Origin: CAVZVZ01 sp963778895
GTDB taxonomy: Bacteria > Actinomycetota > Acidimicrobiia > Acidimicrobiales > Acidimicrobilacustridaceae
Assembly (NCBI GenBank): GCA_963778895.1
Contig: CAVZVZ010000005.1
Coordinates: forward strand, 1,488,001 to 1,552,000
DNA length: 64,000 nucleotides
Direction of reading: 5' to 3'
The translations under genes and the position numbers were made by a program. The notes beneath the pieces are model-generated. The model had not been told where the DNA came from and made no database searches. It was given only the letters and a program-made list of their open reading frames with translations. Each line of letters starts with the position of its first letter. Positions within the stretch are counted from its first letter, which is position 1. This document shows, one piece after another, positions 10,003-18,510 of this stretch.

Positions 10003-10364
10003 CGCGTCGCTGCGATCTCCATGGGAAGCGGGCGATTTTCGGTGTCGACGTGCACGACGGCCGGCTCGAACCCATCGAGCTCGGCGTCCTCGTAATCGGC
10101 ATAGGTGATGATGATCACCTTGTCGCCGGGGTGCACCAGACGTGCCGCCGCACCGTTGAGACACACCTCACCCGGTCCACCGGGGATCACGTATGTCTCG
10201 AACCGTGCCCCGTTGTCGATGTCGAGAACGTGCACTTGTTCCCATTCGCGCACGTCGGCGAGCGCCATCAGCTGTGTGTCGAGCGTGATCGACCCCACAT
10301 AGTTCAGGTTCGCGTCGGTGACGCGCGCCCGATGGATCTTGGACTTCATCATGCGCCTGCGCAT
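9999..10364 (-). CDS. panD: Aspartate 1-decarboxylase
   Basis: PanD decarboxylates aspartate to beta-alanine for pantothenate synthesis. It is made as a proenzyme that cleaves itself between Gly and Ser to form a pyruvoyl cofactor, and that site is visible in LNYVGSITLD about residue 25. Other family features are KIHRARVTDAN, GARFETYVIPG, ICLNGAA-type VCLNGAAARL, and KVIIITYADY near the C-terminus. The ATG at 10364 is chosen because AGAGGGGA lies six bases upstream, giving 121 residues; an ATG at 10349 would start at MKSKIH. It lies between panC and nadB in the same direction. Confidence 0.96.
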   Translation of the reverse strand: MRRRMMKSKIHRARVTDANLNYVGSITLDTQLMALADVREWEQVHVLDIDNGARFETYVIPGGPGEVCLNGAAARLVHPGDKVIIITYADYEDAELDGFEPAVVHVDTENRPLPMEIAATR

Positions 10365-10411
10365 CGTGTTCCCCTCTGCTTGACGCCGGTCCGACCGGTC
10401 GCCGTGCTGGA

Positions 10412-11283
10412 TCACTCGCTCCCGTTGTTCGGTACGCGAACGCCCAGATTATCCAAGAGCCTGGGCACCCCCAATTTCGCCGCGACGAGGAGGCGAAGAT
10501 CGTCCCCGGCCACCAGCTCGGCGGGCGCCGCCAGCGAGTCCGCGTCCACCACTTCGGCATAGTCCAGCTGCGCGAGCGGCTCGGCGTCGACGATCGCGCC
10601 CATCAGCGCTCGTACGGCGTCCCCGTCTCGCTCGCCGGCGAGGATCGACGCCGCCCCGGCCTGCAGCGCCCGGTGCAGGACGGGCGCGGCCGCGCGTTCG
10701 GCCGGGGTCAAGTAGACGTTACGGCTCGACATGGCGACCCCGTCGAGCTCGCGCACGATCGGACAACCGACGACCTCGACCGGGAAATCGAGATCGCGCG
10801 CCATGCGCCGCACGATCGCGAGCTGTTGATAGTCCTTCTCGCCGAAGAACGCCGCACACGGGCCAGCGATGTTGAAGAGCTTGGCCACGACCGTCGTGAC
10901 GCCGGCAAAGTGCGTCGGCCGCGCTCGGCCTTCCATCGACTGTGCCAGCTCGTCCGACCGAGACAGTCGTGAGTGCTGGCGTCGGGATACATCTCCTCGA
11001 CCGTCGGAGCGAACACGTGATGCACACGAAGCGCCTCGCACAGACTCAGATCGCGTTTCAGGTCGCGGGGATAGTCGGCCAGGTCCTCGGTCGGACCGAA
11101 CTGCAGCGGGTTGACGAAGATCGTGACGGCCACGATGTCGCAGCGCGCCGATGCCTCGCGCATCAACGACAGATGCCCGTCGTGCAGATAGCCCATCGTC
11201 GGGACGACGCCGATACGAGCGCCCGACCCGCGTTCGCGATCGAGGGCGTCGCGGAACGACGCGATCGTTTCGTGCACATCCAC
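10412..11283 (-). CDS. panC: Pantothenate synthetase (two frameshifts)
   Basis: PanC condenses pantoate and beta-alanine with ATP to make pantothenate. The nucleotide-binding signature VPTMGYLHDGHLSLM, the motif IFVNPLQFGPTEDL..YPR and GEKDYQQLAIVRRMARDLDFPV are present. The frame shifts at about 10967-10976 and again at about 10948-10955; between the two breaks the sequence reads TTVSVGR in the middle frame, then LAQSMEGRARPTHFAGV. Each break fits one extra base. The GTG at 11283 is the likely start because the upstream gene stops at 11321. Corrected length is about 290 residues. Next to panD and upstream of coaX, it forms a pantothenate-CoA segment of the operon. Confidence 0.9.
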
Positions 11284-11320
11284 GTCGGCAGCCTCGCAGA
11301 TCTCTCGACGCGCCGGCAGG

Positions 11321-12030
11321 TCAATCGACGAGCCGACGGGCCAATCGAACGAGCGTCTCGTAGGCCTCGCGCTCGTCTTCGGGCAGGGCTTCGAGATGGC
11401 GCTGAATGGTGACGTCGTCACCTCGGGCCGCCGGCCCGGTCAACGCGCCGGCCGGGCCGAGCTCGGCCACGTTGTCGACGGTGGCCCGAACGAGGTCGAG
11501 GTAGGCCTCGAAGGGCACTCCCGCTTGCTCCGCCACGCGTTCGGCTTGGCCCAGTAGGGCGACGAGGTGGTTCGAGGCGATCACCGCGGCGGCGTGATAC
11601 GCGGCGCGATCCTCGTCCGCCACCGTGAACCAGCGACCACCGAGATCTTCGACCACGCGCTGAACCAGCGGATCGCCGGCCACCGCGAACCACGCGCCGC
11701 CCGTCAGCCGCCGCGCCCCGACTTCGGCGTTGGGCAAGGCGACGAGTGGGTGCACGCCAGCTCGTCGCCGATGCGGCGCGAGCACGTCGAGGCCGAGCGA
11801 TCCGGCGAGATGAGCGACGACCGTCGTCTCGACCGGCCTGACGCCTGCCGCCACCTCGGCGATCGAGCCGTCGGGCACGGCCAGCAGCAGGAGATCGCAC
11901 GTCGGTCGCCGCGTCGGCGACCGGCTCGTCCCCGGATCACAGGCGGCCGAATCGTCCAGCCGGCGGCGCCCAGTGCGGTCATGACCGACGCGCCCGCACG
12001 TCCAGGTCCGATCACGCGCACCGCGGGCAT
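11321..12030 (-). CDS. Rossmann-like DUF2520 protein (two frameshifts)
   Basis: The N-terminus MPAVRVIGPGRAGASVM is a dinucleotide-binding Rossmann start; the C-terminal domain (about the last 130 residues, HPLVALPNAEVGARRLTGGAWFAVAGD to AAYHAAAVIASNHLVAL) is DUF2520, related to the helical domain of 6-phosphogluconate and ketopantoate reductases. The frame shifts at about 11930 and 11897, where DEPVADAATDV and DLLLLAVPDGSIAEV appear in successive frames; each fits one extra base. GAGGAG lies just upstream of the ATG. Immediate linkage to panC and the reductase-like fold suggest an oxidoreductase in pantothenate synthesis, but this is inference. No panE or panB is seen in the window. Confidence 0.8.
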
Positions 12031-12032
12031 GG

Positions 12033-12500
12033 TCACTCCTCGTTCAGCGGCCCGACCAGCTCGACACGTCCCTCGCTGCGTTCCTCGAGGTCCGCCGGCA
12101 CGAGATCGGGCGCCAGGTCGGCGAGCGGTGCCATGACGAAGCGGCGCTCCCACATGCGCGGATGGGGCACCTGCAGGTCGGGGTCGTTCACCGGCTCACC
12201 ACCAACCCAGAGGATGTCGACATCCAACGGGCGCGGTCCCCAACGTTCGGTGCGCACCCGCCCGGCGGCCGCCTCGAGCCGGCGGCCGATCGCCAAGAGC
12301 TGGCGAGCCGTCAGCACGGTGTCGAGCTCGACGACCAGGTTGAGGTAGCGATCCTGGCCCGATGGCCCACCCATGGGTTCGGTCTCGTACACGGGCGACA
12401 CGGCGATCAGCCCGGCGCTCTGCAGGCTCGTGACCGCATCTCGCAGGTGTTGCCAGCGATCACCCAGGTTCGATCCCAACCCGAGGAAGGCGCGCGTCAA
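12033..12500 (-). CDS. folK: 6-hydroxymethyl-7,8-dihydropterin pyrophosphokinase
   Basis: FolK transfers pyrophosphate from ATP to hydroxymethyl-dihydropterin, making the pterin substrate for FolP. The protein starts AFLGLGSNLGDR, then has VSPVYETEPMGGPSGQDRYLN and the signature RWGPRPLDVDIL, followed by VPHPRMWERRFVMAPLADLAP. At 155 residues it has normal length. The gene follows folB by 9 bases and precedes the DUF2520 gene by 2 bases. Confidence 0.97.
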   Translation of the reverse strand: MTRAFLGLGSNLGDRWQHLRDAVTSLQSAGLIAVSPVYETEPMGGPSGQDRYLNLVVELDTVLTARQLLAIGRRLEAAAGRVRTERWGPRPLDVDILWVGGEPVNDPDLQVPHPRMWERRFVMAPLADLAPDLVPADLEERSEGRVELVGPLNEE

Positions 12501-12509
12501 CGTCGACCC

Positions 12510-12887
12510 TCAGGCGCGCCGGCGTGTGATGCGCACACCCGTGGTGTCGAGTTGTTGGGGCACAGGTGGGCGCAGCTTGCGCACCGCGACGGTGACGGCC
12601 TGCACCCGCTCGTCGACGAGCACGACCTCGGTGAGACGGTGCGCCAGCCGTTCGAGCAGGACGAATCGCTCGGTGGTGAGCACCCGTTCGACATCGGCCG
12701 CGATGGCCGCGTAGTCGACCGTGTCGTCGAGCGCGTCGGTCGCGCCCGCCCGAGCGAGGTCGACCATCACGTCGAGATCGACCTCGACCGGCTGCGCGCG
12801 CACCTGCTCTTCGGGGAGCGCACCGCAGATGGCCAACGCCCGTAGCCCGCGCACCTGTATGGCATCGGAGGCTGGAACATCGGGCAT
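12510..12887 (-). CDS. folB: Dihydroneopterin aldolase
   Basis: FolB cleaves dihydroneopterin to hydroxymethyl-dihydropterin and glycolaldehyde. IQVRGLRALAICGALPEEQVRAQPVEVDLDV matches the family N-terminus, including the Glu of the active site region; DTVDYAAIAADVERVL and FVLLERLAHRL follow, and the C-terminal VTVAVRKLRPPVPQQLDTTGV is typical. The ATG at 12887 gives 125 residues; no clear ribosome site is visible, and the gene starts 13 bases after the upstream stop, so coupling is likely. An in-frame extension to 12932 is less likely because it overlaps the upstream gene. Confidence 0.93.
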   Translation of the reverse strand: MPDVPASDAIQVRGLRALAICGALPEEQVRAQPVEVDLDVMVDLARAGATDALDDTVDYAAIAADVERVLTTERFVLLERLAHRLTEVVLVDERVQAVTVAVRKLRPPVPQQLDTTGVRITRRRA

Positions 12888-12900
12888 GAGGAGCTGAAGG

Positions 12901-13395
12901 TTAAAGGCCGAGTGCGACCGACACCAGCTCACGACCGACCGGTCCGAGTTGGCGCTGAGTGATCTGTTCGATGACCGAGATCGCTTTCGGCCCGGTGTCG
13001 ACCAGATCGTCGTACAACAGGTACCCGGCCATCAGCCCGCAGAGGCGGTCGCCGAGCTCCTCTTGGTGCACCAGCAGCTTGCCGCCGGCGCCGGTGAGCT
13101 CCTTGAGCTCTGGGTACATCTTCGACAGGAAAGGGGCTGCTTCCTCGGCCGCCGGGAAGGGGCGGTGGAGCCATTTGACCCCGAGCTCGTCGTAGTTGTG
13201 GAGGTTGTGCGGGGCCGGAATGAGCGAGATCACGGTGGTGAACCCCTGCTCGCGTACCCAGATGATCTCCTCCTGGCGGCGAACGCGACGGTGGTTCGCG
13301 CCGTAGCCACCCGGCCGTTCGCACACGGCTAGCTGGTCTTTCATGATCCAGTGGAAGTTGCGGGGGCGGATGCCCTGGGCCCATTTGCCCTTCAT
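12901..13395 (-). CDS. Dual-specificity phosphatase-like protein lacking the catalytic cysteine
   Basis: The 164 residues from MKGKWAQGIRPRNFHW resemble a tyrosine/dual-specificity phosphatase fold: GFTTVISLIPAPHNLHNYDELGVKWLHRPFP is the usual segment before the active site. The signature loop should read HCx5R, but here it is HQEELGDR, with Gln in place of the nucleophilic Cys and the Arg kept. The protein is therefore probably not an active phosphatase and may bind phosphorylated ligands. It lies inside the folate operon between folP and folB, with its start overlapping neither gene's core, so a link to folate metabolism is possible. An upstream in-frame ATG at 13449 overlaps folP by 44 bases. 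Confidence 0.75.
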   Translation of the reverse strand: MKGKWAQGIRPRNFHWIMKDQLAVCERPGGYGANHRRVRRQEEIIWVREQGFTTVISLIPAPHNLHNYDELGVKWLHRPFPAAEEAAPFLSKMYPELKELTGAGGKLLVHQEELGDRLCGLMAGYLLYDDLVDTGPKAISVIEQITQRQLGPVGRELVSVALGL

Positions 13396-13405
13396 TGCCA
13401 CGGGC

Positions 13406-14266
13406 TCATGCTGCCACGACTTTGGCCGCCTGCACGGCGGCGAGCACATCGTGGGAGCGAATCATCGCTGCGCCCTGCTGGAGAGCCCACACCTGGACGG
13501 CGATCGAGCCCTCGAGACGGTCGTCCGGGGGCGTCACCGCCGCCGTGAGGGGGTCCTCGTGGCGAGCCCGGGCGTCGGAGGCGCCGAGCAGCCGGCCGAG
13601 GGTCGTCTTGCGGCTGAGGCCGACCACGACGGGGCACCCGATGGCGACGATCTCGCTCAGCCTCCGGAGAAGGGTGAGGTTGTGCTCGACGGTCTTGCCG
13701 AAGCCGAAGCCAGGGTCGATCCAGATCTCGGCCACGCCCGCGGACCGGGCCTGGGCCACCCGGTCGGCCAGGTACGCGGCCACCTCGGCGACGACATCGT
13801 CGTAGCGGGGCGCGGCCTGCATCGTCTGCGGCGTGCCCTGCATGTGCATCGCCACCCAACCGACACCCGACTCCGCGGCCACGGGCCAGAGGCTGGCGGA
13901 TATGTCGTTGATGAGCGTCGCGCCCGCCGCCACGGCCGCGCGGGCCACCGACGCGTTGCGCGTGTCGATCGAAACCCGCGCCCGCTCCGACAGCGCCTCG
14001 ATCACAGGGATGACGCGCCGCAGTTCCTCGGATTCCCCTACCGGCGCGGCCCCGGGTCTCGTCGACTCGCCACCGACGTCGACGATCGCCGCGCCTTCGT
14101 CGATCAATTGAAGGCCGTGCGCGATCGCGAGATCGGATTCGAACCATTGGCCGCCGTCCGAGAACGAGTCCGGCGTGACGTTCACGACCCCCATCACGCC
14201 GACGAACGAGCGCAAATTGGCGTCTCGATCGCCACTATTTGTCCGAGGAGGCTCCAATTTCGCCAA
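13406..14266 (-). CDS. folP: Dihydropteroate synthase
   Basis: FolP joins 4-aminobenzoate to hydroxymethyl-dihydropterin pyrophosphate; it is the sulfonamide target. Family signatures are intact: VMGVVNVTPDSFSDGG, GAAIVDVGGESTRPGA, VSIDTRNASVARAAV, LINDIS, IWIDPGFGFGKTVEHNL and the phosphate-binding GLSRKTTLGRL. At 286 residues length is normal. It follows folE by 6 bases. The C-terminus RSHDVLAAVQAAKVVAA is typical. Confidence 0.97.
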   Translation of the reverse strand: MAKLEPPRTNSGDRDANLRSFVGVMGVVNVTPDSFSDGGQWFESDLAIAHGLQLIDEGAAIVDVGGESTRPGAAPVGESEELRRVIPVIEALSERARVSIDTRNASVARAAVAAGATLINDISASLWPVAAESGVGWVAMHMQGTPQTMQAAPRYDDVVAEVAAYLADRVAQARSAGVAEIWIDPGFGFGKTVEHNLTLLRRLSEIVAIGCPVVVGLSRKTTLGRLLGASDARARHEDPLTAAVTPPDDRLEGSIAVQVWALQQGAAMIRSHDVLAAVQAAKVVAA

Positions 14267-14272
14267 AGGGGG

Positions 14273-14944
14273 TCAGCCGCGGCTGCCGTCGATGAAGCGC
14301 ATCGCCTCGAACCGCGTCGCGGTGTTGTCGCGAAAGAGGCCGCGCACAGCAGAGGTGACCGTGACCGCACCCGGCTTCTTCACGCCGCGCATCGACATGC
14401 ACAAGTGCTCGGCTTCGATGACGACGAGTACACCCTTCGGTTGCAGCGTGCGCTCGATCTCGTCGGCGATCTGCGCCGTCAAGCGCTCCTGTACCTGCGG
14501 TCGCTTGGCGTACGCATCGACCAAACGCGCGAGCTTCGACAGCCCGGTCACGCGCCCGTCGTTGCCCGGGATGTACGCCACGTGCGCCTTACCCATGAAC
14601 GGCACGAGGTGGTGTTCACACATCGATGTCAACGAGATGTCGCGGACCATCACCATCTCGTCGTGATTCGCCTCGAACAGCACCTGCAGGTGGTGGTCCG
14701 GTTCCTCGCGAAGCCCGGCGAAGACCTCGGCATACATGCGGGCGACGCGAGCCGGTGTCTCCTGCAGCCCATCGCGCTCGGGATCTTCACCGATCGCGAT
14801 CAGGATCTCGCGGACGGCCCGCTGGATGCGTTCTTGATCGACCGGTCCGTAGTCGGTGCGACGGTGTCCGTTCGAGCGGGACGGGCGCGGGGCCCGGATC
14901 AGCTCGGGCTCGTCGAAGGGCGGGATAATCGTGTCGTCGGTCAT
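14273..14944 (-). CDS. folE: GTP cyclohydrolase I
   Basis: FolE opens GTP to dihydroneopterin triphosphate, starting folate synthesis. The zinc site and catalytic motifs are present: LTSMCEHHLVPFMGKAHVAYIP, GLSKLARLVDAYAKRPQVQERLT and VVIEAEHLCMSMRGVKKPG. It has 223 residues with an Arg-rich N-terminal extension of about 40 residues. Its start overlaps the ftsH stop by four bases (ATGA), so translation is probably coupled to FtsH. Confidence 0.97.
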   Translation of the reverse strand: MTDDTIIPPFDEPELIRAPRPSRSNGHRRTDYGPVDQERIQRAVREILIAIGEDPERDGLQETPARVARMYAEVFAGLREEPDHHLQVLFEANHDEMVMVRDISLTSMCEHHLVPFMGKAHVAYIPGNDGRVTGLSKLARLVDAYAKRPQVQERLTAQIADEIERTLQPKGVLVVIEAEHLCMSMRGVKKPGAVTVTSAVRGLFRDNTATRFEAMRFIDGSRG

Positions 14945-16923
14945 GGCTCTCGGAATCGCGGCAGTCCGACGTCAGGACCATCGGCGCCCGGGTCGGGCTC
15001 CGCGGCCGTCACGTTCTCGGACCGGTCTCCGATTCCCGTCCCTCCGTTCGTTCGTTCTGGGTTCGCTCGATCCGGTTGCGTGGTCCGTGGGCTGTCAGCG
15101 CCACTGGCACCCCGATCATTCCCGGGCAGGTCCAGCTCGTTCCAGATCGGCACCAGATCGGCATCGGACAGCGTCTCTCGAGCCACCAGCGCCTCGGCGA
15201 GGCGATCCAACGTCGGGCGGTGCAGGGTGAGGATCTCGCGCGCCTCTTCGTGGGCATCGTCGAGCATGCGGCGGATCTCGTTGTCGATCGCTGCCGCCAT
15301 CTCGTCGCTGTAGTTGACCTCGTGACCCATCTCTTTGCCGAGGAACGGCTCGCCGGTGCGATTCCCGAGTTGTTGTGGGCCCAACGAGTCGCTCATCCCA
15401 TACTGCGTGACCATGGCGCGCGCGATCTGTGTGGCGCGTTCGATGTCGTTCATCGCGCCGGTGGTCGGGTCACCGAAGATCAGCTCTTCGGCCGTGCGCC
15501 CTCCCATCAACATCGCCATCTCGTCACGTAACTCCGAACGCGACTTGATGTTCTTGTCCTCGATCGGCAACGCGAGCGTCCAGCCGAGCGCGCGACCGCG
15601 AGCGATGATCGACACCTTGTGGATCGGATCCGTGTTGGGCAGCACGTGACCGACGAGCGCGTGCCCGCCTTCGTGATATGCGATGGTGAGCTTCTCGCGA
15701 TCGGACATGACACGTGACTTGCGTTCGGGCCCGGCCATCACGCGGTCGATCGCCTCTTCGAACTCGGCCATGTTGATGCGACCCGCAGTGCGGCGCGCCG
15801 CGAGGATCGCGGCCTCGTTCACGGTGTTGGCCAGATCCGCGCCCGTGAATCCCGGCGTGCGCCGAGCGATGACCGACAGGTTGACGTCGTCGGCAATGGG
15901 TTTGCCCTCGACATGCACGCCGAGGATCGACCGGCGGCCTTCGAGATCCGGGCGGTCCACGACGATCTGGCGGTCGAATCGGCCTGGTCGCAGCAACGCG
16001 GGATCCAAGATGTCCGGACGGTTGGTGGCCGCGATCAGGATCACACCGGTCGCGACGTCGAAGCCGTCCATCTCGACGAGGAGCTGGTTGAGCGTTTGCT
16101 CGCGCTCGTCGTGACCGCCACCCAGGCCCGCACCTCGTTGTCGCCCCACAGCATCGATCTCGTCGACGAAGATGATCGCCGGCGCCGATTGCTTGGCCTG
16201 CTGGAACAGGTCGCGAACGCGGCTGGCGCCGACACCCACGAACATCTCGACGAAGTCGGAGCCCGACAGCGAGAAGAACGGCACGCCGGCCTCGCCGGCC
16301 ACCGCGCGTGCCAGCAGCGTCTTGCCGGTGCCAGGAGGGCCGAAGAGGAGAACGCCCTTCGGGATCTTCGCTCCCATGGCCTGGAAGCGCAGCGGGTCTT
16401 CGAGGAAGTCCCGGATCTCCTTCAACTCTTCGACGGCTTCGTCCGCGCCGGCCACATCCGCGAAGGTGACCTTCGGCTCGTCCTTCGACATCTGGCGAGT
16501 CTTGGCCTTGCCGAACTGCAGCAGGCGACCGCCGCCTTGCATGTTCGACAGGAAGTACAAGAACACACCGATCAGCAACACGACGGGCAGCAGCTGGAAG
16601 AGCAACGTGACCCAGATCGACTCGTGTTGCGAGTCGGTGTCGGCGTTGACGTTGTGGTCGAGCAGTTGTTGCGTCAACTCGTCGGAGTAGTCGGCGGGGT
16701 ACGTGACCTTGTACTCGGTGCCGTCGTTCAACGTGCCGGTGACGGTGTTGTCGCGGTCCTTGATCGTGGCGTCTTGAACCTCGCCGGCGTCGAGCTTGGT
16801 TTCGAACTCGGCCAGCTTCAGCTCGTGGGGACCCGAGTCGCGTCGCACCCAAACGGTGAGGGCGACGAGGGCGAGCACGGCGGCCAGAATGCCCACGATC
16901 CAGGGGCGGGAGACCTTCTTCAC
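14941..16923 (-). CDS. ftsH: ATP-dependent zinc metalloprotease FtsH
   Basis: FtsH is a hexameric membrane AAA+ protease that extracts and degrades membrane and short-lived proteins. Order of parts: membrane segment about residues 8-25, a 75-residue external domain, membrane segment about 105-125, AAA module with Walker A GPPGTGKTLLARAVAGEAG, Walker B IIFVDEIDAVGR, arginine finger region RPGRFDRQIVVDRP, and the peptidase zinc site HEGGH (the family usually has HEAGH, but the HExxH ligands are intact). The C-terminal tail after the helical region is acidic and Pro-rich. It has 660 residues. It sits between hpt and folE, a common actinobacterial arrangement. Confidence 0.98.
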   Translation of the reverse strand: MKKVSRPWIVGILAAVLALVALTVWVRRDSGPHELKLAEFETKLDAGEVQDATIKDRDNTVTGTLNDGTEYKVTYPADYSDELTQQLLDHNVNADTDSQHESIWVTLLFQLLPVVLLIGVFLYFLSNMQGGGRLLQFGKAKTRQMSKDEPKVTFADVAGADEAVEELKEIRDFLEDPLRFQAMGAKIPKGVLLFGPPGTGKTLLARAVAGEAGVPFFSLSGSDFVEMFVGVGASRVRDLFQQAKQSAPAIIFVDEIDAVGRQRGAGLGGGHDEREQTLNQLLVEMDGFDVATGVILIAATNRPDILDPALLRPGRFDRQIVVDRPDLEGRRSILGVHVEGKPIADDVNLSVIARRTPGFTGADLANTVNEAAILAARRTAGRINMAEFEEAIDRVMAGPERKSRVMSDREKLTIAYHEGGHALVGHVLPNTDPIHKVSIIARGRALGWTLALPIEDKNIKSRSELRDEMAMLMGGRTAEELIFGDPTTGAMNDIERATQIARAMVTQYGMSDSLGPQQLGNRTGEPFLGKEMGHEVNYSDEMAAAIDNEIRRMLDDAHEEAREILTLHRPTLDRLAEALVARETLSDADLVPIWNELDLPGNDRGASGADSPRTTQPDRANPERTNGGTGIGDRSENVTAAEPDPGADGPDVGLPRFREP

Positions 16924-16978
16924 GATTTGAACAGGGTACCCGGCAGGCTTTCAGCCGACCCAGGCGACACGCCGGGCG

Positions 16979-17596
16979 TCAGGGCGCCGCTGGACCCACA
17001 TAGGTGCAGATCGAGGGCAGGTTGCGGTACCGCTCACCGACGTCGAGGCCGTAGCCGACGACGAACTCCTCGGGGACCCGGAACCCGACGTAGCGCACGT
17101 CCGGCTCCACCTTCTGTTGGCCGTCCTTCAGGAGCAGCGCGCACACCTCGAGGCTTGCCGGACTGCGTGCCTGCAGGTTCTTCAGCAGGTAGCTGAGCGT
17201 CAAGCCGCTGTCGACGATGTCTTCGACGAGCAACACGTCACGCCCGGACAGGTCGAGATCCAGATCCTTGACGATGCGTACGACGCCACTCGTCTTGGTG
17301 GCCGTGCCGTACGACGACACGGCCATGAAGTCGAACTCCACCGGCAGGTCGATGCAACGCGCCAGATCGGACATGAACACGAACGCGCCCTTCAGCACTC
17401 CGACGAGCAGTGGTGCGCGACCGTCGTAGTCAGCCGTGATCTCCTTGCCGAGCTCCGCGACTCGAGTCCGGATCTCCGACGCGGGGACGACCACCTCGCC
17501 CAGGTCGGGGTCGGCACTGGGATCGTGTGGATCGGGATCGACCGCAGCCCGGTCATCGGGGGCCGGGCCGTCGGAGGCCGGGTCGTCGGCAGGCAT
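16979..17596 (-). CDS. hpt: Hypoxanthine phosphoribosyltransferase
   Basis: HPRT salvages hypoxanthine and guanine with PRPP. The PRPP loop VLLVEDIVDSGLTL is exact; GVLKGAFVFMSDLARCIDLPVEFDFMAVSSYG and the C-terminal VGYGLDVGERYRNLPSICTY match the family. The first 33 residues (Asp/Pro-rich) precede the usual start region DLGEVVVPASEI and are an acidic extension or an over-long start. It lies 12 bases after tilS and upstream of ftsH, an arrangement shared with many Gram-positive bacteria. Confidence 0.96.
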   Translation of the reverse strand: MPADDPASDGPAPDDRAAVDPDPHDPSADPDLGEVVVPASEIRTRVAELGKEITADYDGRAPLLVGVLKGAFVFMSDLARCIDLPVEFDFMAVSSYGTATKTSGVVRIVKDLDLDLSGRDVLLVEDIVDSGLTLSYLLKNLQARSPASLEVCALLLKDGQQKVEPDVRYVGFRVPEEFVVGYGLDVGERYRNLPSICTYVGPAAP

Positions 17597-17608
17597 GCGG
17601 GGGGCACC

Positions 17609-18499
17609 CTAGCCGAGCAGGTCCGCGGGGGGCACGAGGACGAGGCGCAGCTGATGGCGCTCGACGCGCCATCCGCCTCCGACCTCGGTGGCCTTGGCCG
17701 ACCCCTCGGCGACGGTGAGCACGCGGTCGACGGTCGCCGCGTCGGGAGGATGACGCTGATCTGAACAGTCGCGCAACCACGCCCGAACGGCATGACGCGC
17801 GACGGCCGGCGATGCCACTCGAAGGGCGTGTGCGTCGGTCGGGTCGACACCAGCGCTCCGCTCGTCGATCTCGTCCGCCGCGACCCGCACGAGCTCGGCT
17901 TGCCGGGCCAACACCGGCGCGACGTCGCGCTGAGCGATGTCGTCGAGGAGGGGCAACAACTCGTGGCGCACTCGTGTGCGCCGATACGCAGGATCGCGGT
18001 TCATCGGATCGTCGACGACATCGAGCCCGAGATCTGCACACAGCTGGTGCGTTTCGGTGCGCCGCAACGCCAGGATCGGCCGGCGACCGGGACGCATTCC
18101 GCCGAGACCTTCGAGGCCCGCACCACGCATGAGGTTGAGCAGGATCGTCTCGGCTTGGTCATCGGCGGTGTGACCGAGCAGAGCGTCGGCTGCGAGCACC
18201 GCGCGCCGGGCGTCCCGCGCGCGAGCCTCGAGGTTCGGGCCGGGCTCGACGTGTACTCGCTCGGCGCGGAACGCGGCACCGAAACGGGCCGCAGCCCGAG
18301 CGACCAACTGGCTCTCGGCCCCGGATCCGGCGCGCAATCCGTGGTCGACATGCACCGCTGTCGCCTCGCAACCCTGCGCGACAGCCAGTGCCAACATCGC
18401 CAGCGAGTCCGCCCCACCGGACACCGCGCACGTAACGACGGTGCCCGCGGGTGGGAAGGTGCACCGGGCAAGGAACTCGGCCGTGCGGTCCCCCGTCAC
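17609..18499 (-). CDS. tilS: tRNA(Ile)-lysidine synthetase
   Basis: TilS converts C34 of the CAU anticodon of a tRNA-Ile to lysidine with ATP, so that AUA is read as Ile. The PP-loop SGGADSLAML is near residue 25, followed by ATAVHVDHGLR and LLGHTADDQAETILLNLMRGAGLEGLGGM. The GTG at 18499 is favoured because the frame upstream runs into the zincin gene, which ends at 18511. At 296 residues it lacks the large C-terminal domains of E. coli TilS, as is usual in actinobacteria. Confidence 0.93.
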   Translation of the reverse strand: MTGDRTAEFLARCTFPPAGTVVTCAVSGGADSLAMLALAVAQGCEATAVHVDHGLRAGSGAESQLVARAAARFGAAFRAERVHVEPGPNLEARARDARRAVLAADALLGHTADDQAETILLNLMRGAGLEGLGGMRPGRRPILALRRTETHQLCADLGLDVVDDPMNRDPAYRRTRVRHELLPLLDDIAQRDVAPVLARQAELVRVAADEIDERSAGVDPTDAHALRVASPAVARHAVRAWLRDCSDQRHPPDAATVDRVLTVAEGSAKATEVGGGWRVERHQLRLVLVPPADLLG

Positions 18500-18510
18500 G
18501 AGGACTCGAC

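Noticed and set aside
13343..15313. Long plus-strand open frame across folP, folE and ftsH.
   Set aside because: It is antisense to three well-recognised genes and has an Arg/His-rich composition typical of high-GC shadow frames.
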